A stretch of DNA of 64,000 bases. It comes from Limnomonas spitsbergensis. Taxonomy: Eukaryota > Chlorophyta > Chlorophyceae > Chlamydomonadales. The stretch covers positions 3,585,001-3,649,000 of the forward strand of contig JAYJMM010000039.1 in the NCBI GenBank assembly GCA_037349105.1, read 5' to 3'. The position numbers and the translations under genes were made by a program. This document shows, one piece after another, positions 58,201-64,000 of the stretch. Positions within the stretch are counted from its first letter, which is position 1. The number at the start of each line of letters is the position of its first letter. Under the pieces are notes generated by a model that searched no databases, was not told the DNA's origin, and saw only the letters and a list, made by a program, of their open reading frames with translations.

Positions 58201-60937
58201 GTTGCACTCCAAGCCAAGTGCAGTTTCCAGCCAGATACAGCAGTTGCACTCCAAGGCTCCAAGCCAGTTGTAGCAGTTACAGTACAGGCAAGTTGCAGTT
58301 TCCAGCCGGTCGAAGCAGTTACAGTACAAGCCAAGTAGCAGCCTCAGCTCCTCCGTGCAACAAGCCCCCTACCCCCACGCCAGACCCTATTACCCCGCCC
58401 AGATCCTTAACCCTTAACCCCGACCAGAGTCCAGAAAGTAGGCTTGTCAAAAATTGGTCCATTAAGAGGAAGGCCTAAGGGGCCGCACACACAGCGCTCA
58501 GAAAAAAAATCTCACACCAAATAGGCGTTTGCTGCCGTGTGAGGGCAAGGCTAAAACAACAGGCACGTTAAAAAGGGTTCTTCAAGATTGTGGCTTGCGG
58601 GGCCGCGCACACAGCGCTGAGGGGGGAAACTCACACTAAAAGCTCACACTAAAAAGGCGTTAGCTGCCGTGCGAGGGCAGAGCTCAAAAAGCAGGCATGT
58701 CCAAAACGGGTTTGGTAAGCATTAAGGCCTGCAGGGCCGCGCACACAGGGCTGAGAGGGAGAAAACACACACACAGGCTGAAAAGGCGTTAGCTGCCGCG
58801 CTAGGGCTTGAGCCACGCACCTGAACCCCGGCAGCGTCAGCTTCAGCTTCTTCTGCAACGCGAAGCTAGACGGGCTGTCGCGCAGCGGAGGGCTGTGATG
58901 TGGCATCATGCTCGCCACAGAATGGGCGGCCTTCGCTCCCACTGCGGAGCCGCCGGCCTCGGGTTCCATGATGGAGCCGGCCATGCCCTCCATAGTCAGC
59001 TCAGAAGAGCCGTCGTAGATGTGGCTCCCGGGGCACCGGCCGCCAGGCGCGGGCGGCGGCGCCGCGTGCAGGTGCGGTCCGGCGGCGGCGGTGGCGAGCG
59101 CCGGGGAAGGGTCCGGCGATGCCCCGCTAAACGCGGGGTTGAAATAAGCGGGGCCGCCGGCGGGGAATGAAAAGCCGCCGACGCCGCCGGGCAGCCCCTG
59201 GCTCGGCCCGTTCGATGACTGAGGCGTGCAGTTGTACATCGGGTTCTCTTGTACCTCCGGGTCCACCGGGCCTGCCGCAGTACAGGGCGTCGGCGCAAAA
59301 CCTGGGGCCGCTCCGCCGCCCATCGTCCACTCGGAGGAATCTGTCGAGTCCGCGGGCCGGGCGGCGGGGCGGAGCCCCCCGCCTGGCGGCGGCTGCGGCG
59401 GGCTGGACAGGGTCTCAGCTAATGCCGCGGCCTCACGCATGACCTCCGCGGCATCCATGTCAGTGTCAATTTCCATGCACGTCACGGCAGCTGCAGCAGG
59501 TGCGCCCTGGGCTACTCCTGCTGCTGCTGCTGCTGCTGCTGCAGCAGCTGCGGCAGCGGGGGGCGCCGGAGATGTAGGTGCTCGAGACAGGCCACGGGGG
59601 GACGGGCGCGCGTGCTGCTGCTGGAACTGCCTCTGGAGGCTCTGGAGCCGTTCCCGCATCTTGGCCAGCTCGCCCTCAAGCTTGTTGCCTGGACGGTGCA
59701 GGTGTTGGGCCATTTCATACCACGGCGAAAGGGAGGGTGGGGGGGGGGGGTGAGATGGATGCACAGGGGCCCAGACACTCACTCTAGCAAGAGGAGAGCA
59801 TGCAACCGGCCCCCAAACAGAGACACAAATACCCGGGGGGATACAGTAGACGGCATACGTTGATGGTACCACACCGGACCCTATCAACCTAATATTCAGC
59901 GCATGTGGACTCGTGTTTCAAAAAGGAGTACCGTACATATGGGTTCTACCAGCCCCCCCCAAAACAATCCTGGCTCACTGACTGTACAGCATGCCCTGGC
60001 CAGAAGGGTGCGGGCATCAATCAATGCCCGGGAGCAGCACTTGCAGCGGTGTTCACTGCTCTCTCACCCACCCACCCACAGAAACACACACCAAGGTTAC
60101 CCAGTGCTGCAATTTGGGCCCAAATCCCATACCGTACCGCACCGTTTAAAACAATACCGGTACCGTACCATGTGAAAACACCGTATCGGCCATTCTCTTA
60201 CTACACCATCCATTTTGGCCGTAACGTACTGGTACCCGTACCACACCATTTGACCGAACTGTTTTTCTGTACCGGGTAACCCTGGCACAGACAGACACAC
60301 CCACCCACCTGGTCTACGGTGTGGGGAGGCCAATGGCCGCAGGTCTGGCGTGGTAAGCGCCATCATGTTCCTATCCGGCGGCGCGCCCGCTGAAACCTCG
60401 AGCACTGCGCCCCCCGCTCGCCCGCCCCCACCGCCGCCATGGTCAGGCAGAACCAGAGGAGACGGCAGCCAGCCGGCGGCGCTGGCGGGCGTGAAGCCTC
60501 CTCCCGCAGCTCCCGATCCCGCTGCTCCGCCCCCGTCTTGGACCGGGAGCGGGCCGGAGCCCCGCGTCGCCGTCACGTTGCGCATGGAGGACGATGTGGA
60601 AACGCCAGAGGCGGCGGGGAAAGATAGTGGCGACGCCCCGGCTGATGCCGCCGCAACCCCGGAGCCGCCGGATGGCCGTGGCGCAGCCGCTGGCCCCGCG
60701 GCAGCGGGGCCAGCGGCGCGGCAGCCCCCGACGGCGGAGACCGCCGCCGAGCACGTCCCCGTGTCTTGGGCCGCCGCCTCTGCCGCGTCTGCCCCCTCCG
60801 CCCCGTCCTCCCCGTTCAGGATCTTGAGCGCCATCATGCGGTAGGTGGCGGTGAGGCTCTGTCGACGGCAGTCCCCGGGCTGCTGCTGTGCGCGGCTGCC
60901 CAGCACTGAGGCTTGGTCCAGGCAGTCGAAGTGATCC
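52214..60937 (-). CDS. Unrecognised Ala/Gly/Pro/Ser-rich protein, six 3' exons
   Basis: Exons 60309-60937, 58821-59688, 55718-56165, 54757-54953, 52897-53116 and 52214-52312 join with matching phases to about 819 residues and a TGA stop at 52214-52216. The first listed exon contains a conserved-looking segment, DHFDCLDQASVLGS followed by RRQSLTATYRMMALKILNG. The second begins with a helical GNKLEGELAKMRERLQSLQR stretch and has a polyalanine run encoded by CTG triplets (59515-59555). Later parts are disordered Ser/Ala/Gly/Pro sequence with DEYLAALKRLNEAAAEVAGL and QARLQEEAQELQRR helices, ending ITRRMERQLDGIVEKRLKQQ. This composition suits a regulatory or scaffold protein of a GC-rich alga, but no domain was recognised. 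The 5' end is not fixed, because the 60937 exon needs two bases from an exon that was not identified. Confidence 0.75.
52500..52896 (-). repeat. C-rich tandem units in the last intron of the 52-61 kb gene
   Basis: Three or four units of about 70-80 bp contain 'gggaatccaagcagcccccc' and 'cacccgcccatcatcggc' (or variants), downstream of the donor at 52896. Confidence 0.75.
53120..53995. repeat. 37-bp minisatellite, about 23 units
   Basis: Unit AGGGGAGCACGAAAGCAGGC plus a 17-base remainder (TTAAAATGCGGGAGATG). It abuts the acceptor of the exon at 53116; the unit's CTCATTTCCCGC on the minus strand resembles the acceptor tract TTTCCCGCGCAG. Diverged copies continue to about 54350. Confidence 0.95.
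54375..54650. repeat. 51-bp tandem repeat, five units
   Basis: Units contain 'cacgtttcaaatcctgcaga' and 'cctaggggccacccttcagc'. It lies in the intron downstream of the 54757 donor. Confidence 0.95.
54958..55125 (-). repeat. Acceptor-edge copy of the 54953 exon plus a GAGAAGGTGGT tract
   Basis: The acceptor and exon start (CGCTGCAG then GACACTGGCGCTGCCACC) recur at 55090-55118. Between the two lies a tandem of 'gatgagaaggtggtgagaa' (or variants). Confidence 0.9.
55340..55717 (-). repeat. Tandem repeat of about 75 bp downstream of the 55718 donor
   Basis: Five units share 'agtaactcctcaccaagcag' (or a variant) and 'cccctgccccccgtgctgct'. Confidence 0.8.
56166..56440 (-). repeat. Acceptor-edge copy of the 56165 exon
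   Basis: At 56335-56395 the exon start is repeated in decayed form (plus strand 'catcttgttcatggcggaga' against 'catctcgttcatggaggaga'). Confidence 0.88.
56440..56830. repeat. GGGGTTGCATGGGGTG minisatellite, about 24 units
   Basis: Units of about 16 bp with GGGGT/GGGTT and GGGGTG/GGGATG variants. Confidence 0.96.
57225..58275. repeat. 42-bp minisatellite, about 25 units
   Basis: Unit 'gcagttgcagtccaagccaa' plus 'gtgcagtttccagccacttg' and CA. Because 42 is divisible by three, several frames on both strands stay open for about 400 codons; none is considered a gene. Confidence 0.97.
58470..58820 (-). repeat. Donor-proximal tandem units of the 58821 exon
   Basis: Three units of about 105-115 bp share 'ggggccgcacacacagcgct', 'aaggcgttagctgccg' and a copy of the intron start GTGCGTGGC. 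Confidence 0.85.
60105..60270. repeat. ACCGTACCG-rich low-complexity tract
   Basis: 'ataccggtaccgtaccatg' and related words form short inverted repeats within the intron after 60309. A similarly composed tract lies at 63370-63560. Confidence 0.6.
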
Positions 60938-61596
60938 CTGGCAGCGGCAGAGGAGGGGGCAAGCCAACTTCAGTGAGGTGGCATTGCTGTACCGGTACTT
61001 CACGTGATAATAATGTTTCACCACCGTCTTGGATGTGCATGGTACCTGGAATTGAGCTTGCTCATCCCCTACAAGCCCCACATGGCCGAGCGTTTAGCAG
61101 GGCCGAGCGGGTATGCACCGTTCTAAACATGTTCTTCAAGGGGGCAAAGCCCCTCGGGGGCCCTGTACTCGTCCATGTTTACAAGGGGTGCGCCATAGGC
61201 CGCGCAGATTGTGAATAAAGTACCGCATGACATGTGTCAGCTTCAAGCAACATCTGTGGGCGTATTCCTTAGAAGTCCGTCACTCTTCCTCGGCTGGCGC
61301 CCCTCGTGACCCTGAAACCCTCTAACGCGTTATAATCTAGCTGTCCCAACGACACTCACCTGTATGTAAGATTGCTTTCCCGCCAAAGTTATGTACACGT
61401 TTGGGGCGCACGATAGGCAGCGCGAACAACACCGTAAGTTATATCGGGGCCGTGCGGTAACGTCCGGCCGGAATCGGTTCGAGTCGGTCGGAATCACCGG
61501 AATTGAGCGGAATCCGGGGTGTATGGACTAATAAACAACGAATTCCCCCCCCCCCTGCGAAGCTTGATAAGCATACAAAAAATCTGCAGGACTTAC

Positions 61597-63199
61597 CGGT
61601 AATAAGCAATCCGTTATTATCCTGAGGGTGCGGGAAGGCTATTTCAGCCATGGTATTATGCTTAGACATTTTTAAGTGTGAAGCTGGCCGCACAGCCCTT
61701 GAAAATCTGAGGCGCTCACAGCCTCACACAAAAAACAGCGCAGGTGAAAATGCAGCCCTCGTTTGAAGCTGAGAAAAGGCGAGCAGGAATAGGAAGGGCA
61801 CACGCCAACAAGCGCTCATGCGGCCGCAAAAACGCATGAGCGCACAGTCAGATTGATGCCAAAAGAGCAACTGTCCACCACTGAAACCCACCAGCTATAC
61901 CACCATAGGCTATCTCAGAAAAACGGCAGCAAAGCTTCCTCGAATGTCGACAGCATTTGATGCCCAACCTGCTATGATGAAATCAAGCTCAAAACAGGAA
62001 GCGAAGAAAACTCTCCTAGTCTGGACACGCAGAGGGCACGAGGTTTAGGGTTCACCATGAGGCATGGCCCCCCTCCCTCAAAGACACAGTCTCTGCACCA
62101 GGAAACGCTATGGCCTCAACCACAAACAGATCCTGATGACACGCATCGAGAACGCACCCTGCAGGAACGAAAACCAAACTAGTTGAAGACACAAGGTATA
62201 CCATTATGCTTTGTGTTGCTTCCCCGCGCGCCCAGATGAGGGCGCCCTCCCTGATCCGCGGCTCTGAGGTTTTAGGGTTTGGGGCTCCGCCCCCACCGCC
62301 GCCCTCTCACTTACTGCTACATAAGATCAGTACCTGGAAGGACGGCGGCAATGGTGCCGTACTGAACCATGCGGTGAACGATTTGCACTCTCTTGGTATG
62401 AATTGACTAATCCTTTTCATGCTGCTCTAGGGGCGCAAAATCGACCGAAGCTCTCAATTCCCTACTGAAGACTGGCATCGGCCATCAGTGGATAATACCA
62501 GTAACGATACGAATAATTCATTACATCCCGCACCCCAGAAAGTTCTAAATGGTGAGGGAAGGCAAAGCACAACTACAGTACGGTGCCGAAATGCGTGTTT
62601 ACAGAGCGCGCCCACCTGAAGAGGTCCATCTGATGAGCAGCTCATTAGCCTCCTGCGCTGCATCCCTCTCCTTAATTGCTTTAATATCGGTACCAGCAAG
62701 GTGCAGGACCAATACACCTTTACCAAAGAATGTGATTGTTTGCACAGATCGCACCCACCTGAAGCGGTCCTTTCTGACGAGCCGCTCAAAAGCCTGATGC
62801 ACAGCATAATTGATACCCCTCTCCCTGATCGCTATAAAATCAGTACCAGCCCCTTGTACCAGCAAGGTGCGATTATACAGCACCGTTTATCAATGTATGT
62901 GAAATGTTTGCACAGATGGCACCCACCTGAAGAGGTCCATTCTGACGAGCGGCTTGAAAACCGCCTGCGCCGCATTATGGAAACCCCTCCCTGATCGCTA
63001 TAAAATCAGTACCAGCCCCTTGTACCAGCAAGGTGCGATCATACCGTTCCGTTTATCAAAATATGTGAATAGTTTGCACAGATGGCACCCACCTGAAGAG
63101 GTCCTTTCTGACGAGCGGCTCGAAAACCTCCTGCGCCGCATCCCTTTCCCCGGGAATCCGATTGGAGGCGCCGCCAGAAGCTACAGCAATGGGCGTGAC
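61597..63199 (-). CDS. Candidate 5' exons of the same or an adjacent minus-strand gene
   Basis: Four exons fit together in phase: 63093-63199 (VTPIAVASGGASNRIPGE to KDLF), 62334-62389 (RVQIVHRMVQYGTIAAVLP), 62202-62263 (EPRIREGALIWARGEATQ) and 61597-61660 (HNTMAEIAFPHPQDNNGLL). Their concatenation is protein-like, but the acceptors at 62389 and 61660 are weak. The last donor (ACCG then GTAAGT) leaves one base, which does not match the exon at 60937, so at least one exon would be missing. An open stretch with a strong donor (ATACAG then GTGAGT) near 61370 is a candidate. MSKHNTMAEIAF at 61669 could instead be a start. Confidence 0.35.
62600..63092 (-). repeat. Donor-edge copies of the 63093 exon, three units of about 170 bp
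   Basis: The exon end and donor (CTCGTCAGAAAGGACCTCTT, then CAGGTGGGTGCC) recur at about 62615, 62760 and 62930. Longer spacers are also shared ('gatcgctataaaatcagtac'). Confidence 0.92.
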
Positions 63200-63800
63200 C
63201 TGAGCAGCAGGCGGGCAGTGGGGAGGGGGGGGCAATTGGCCCCCATGGGCACTGGGTTATAAAGGGGTGACCTGGGCAGCCGGTCGGAAGTGGGGAGTAT
63301 GGACAGAGGCCTGACCTGAACAGCAGGCGGGCTGCGCCTCCAATCGACCTGCGGTGAGGGGAGAACATGGCGCCGGTATGGCGGTTATACCGCCTTAGCC
63401 GAATATAATGGCATTATCAAGCTTTATACCGCCAACTCTAATACTGTTATCAGATGCCGGTATTCCGTCGAGAAATAGCGGTATGACAGTATGACGGTTT
63501 TGTACTCCATTGACTGCTATGCTTTGATGACGGTATGGTACCGTCAAAATGGCAGTATGTACACCATACCAATGCCATTTTCTCGGGGAGGGGAGCGTTA
63601 AGCGAGGCGACATGGGCACTGGGCAGTGGGGGACAAAGGAGTGACCTGGGCAGCTGGTGGGAAGTGGGGAGTGGGGACAGAGGCCTGACCTGAACAGCAG
63701 GCACGCAGCGGGGACAGGGGGGTCAAGCGGGGCGACAGGGGCACTGGGCGGGGGGCAAAAGGGTAACATGGGCAGCAGGTGGGCAGTATGGACAGAGGGA
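63200..63800 (-). repeat. Acceptor-edge copies upstream of the 63199 exon
   Basis: Variants of the acceptor and first codons (GCCTGCTGCTCAG then GTCACGCCC) recur at about 63260, 63315, 63640, 63690 and 63760. Shared flanks include 'cagtggggacagaggcctga' or variants. Confidence 0.8.
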
Positions 63801-64000
63801 TTGTGTGGATCAGGGTTGAAGGATCAGGATTCAAGGATCCGTGTTCAAGGATCCGGGTTCAGGAATCCGGGTTCAAGGATCTGGGTTCAAGGATCTGGGT
63901 TCAAGGATCTGGGTTAAAGGATCCGGGTTCAACAATCCGGGTTCAAGGATCCGGGTTCAAGGATCTGGGTTCAAGAATCCGGGTTCAACAATCCGGGTTC
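63800..64000. repeat. 14-bp minisatellite running off the window
   Basis: About 14 units of GGATCCGGGTTCAA with CTGGG/CAA variants. Confidence 0.96.

Noticed and set aside
57078..58478. Four overlapping frames of 270-420 codons
   Set aside because: Product of the 42-bp minisatellite, open in several frames on both strands.

Overview
The window looks like nuclear DNA of a green alga (Chlorophyta, probably Chlamydomonadales-like). The evidence is GC-rich coding sequence, GT-AG (and a few GC-AG) introns, an alpha-tubulin of 451 residues very close to volvocine tubulins, a TGTAA poly(A) signal, and pervasive TTTAGGG-like telomeric-type words in the introns. The species cannot be fixed from sequence alone. 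Nothing supports a prokaryotic, organellar or viral origin.

Layout. (1) 1-19,729, minus strand: a pyruvate kinase gene of which 15 exons can be joined in frame. It is stretched over about 19.6 kb by repeat-filled introns, and its C-terminal end lies outside the window. (2) 20,227-21,587, plus: a three-exon COX17 copper chaperone gene, divergent from pyruvate kinase across about 0.4 kb. (3) 23,705-24,139, minus: a small uncertain ORF. (4) 24,975 to at least 45,135, plus: an unrecognised Ala/Glu-rich coiled-coil protein gene. Its first 14 exons and one further exon join in frame, and introns are up to 4.2 kb, one of them holding a 3.5 kb satellite. (5) 47,692-49,374, minus: alpha-tubulin, three exons, compact. 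(6) 52,214-60,937, minus: an unrecognised low-complexity (Ala/Gly/Pro/Ser) protein gene ending in a short coiled coil, with four possible further 5' exons up to 63,199.

The most unusual property is shared by the long genes. At nearly every exon boundary of pyruvate kinase, and at many in the coiled-coil gene and in gene 6, the adjoining intron carries tandem, progressively decayed copies of the exon edge together with its splice site. Copies of the exon 3' edge plus GT donor lie downstream of an exon; copies of the AG acceptor plus exon 5' edge lie upstream. At exon 9 of pyruvate kinase about fifteen nearly identical 46-bp units each repeat the donor. In effect the introns seem to have grown by tandem duplication of splice junctions. 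Alpha-tubulin lacks this entirely, while COX17 shows only a weak form. Other repeats include a 74/75-bp satellite with a sharp period switch, a TCTAGGG heptamer array, a tRNA-like SINE and several short dispersed families.

Exon coordinates below come from reading splice sites and checking that phases match across junctions; no transcript evidence was available. The biochemical identities of pyruvate kinase, COX17 and alpha-tubulin are secure. The other genes are described but not assigned a function.
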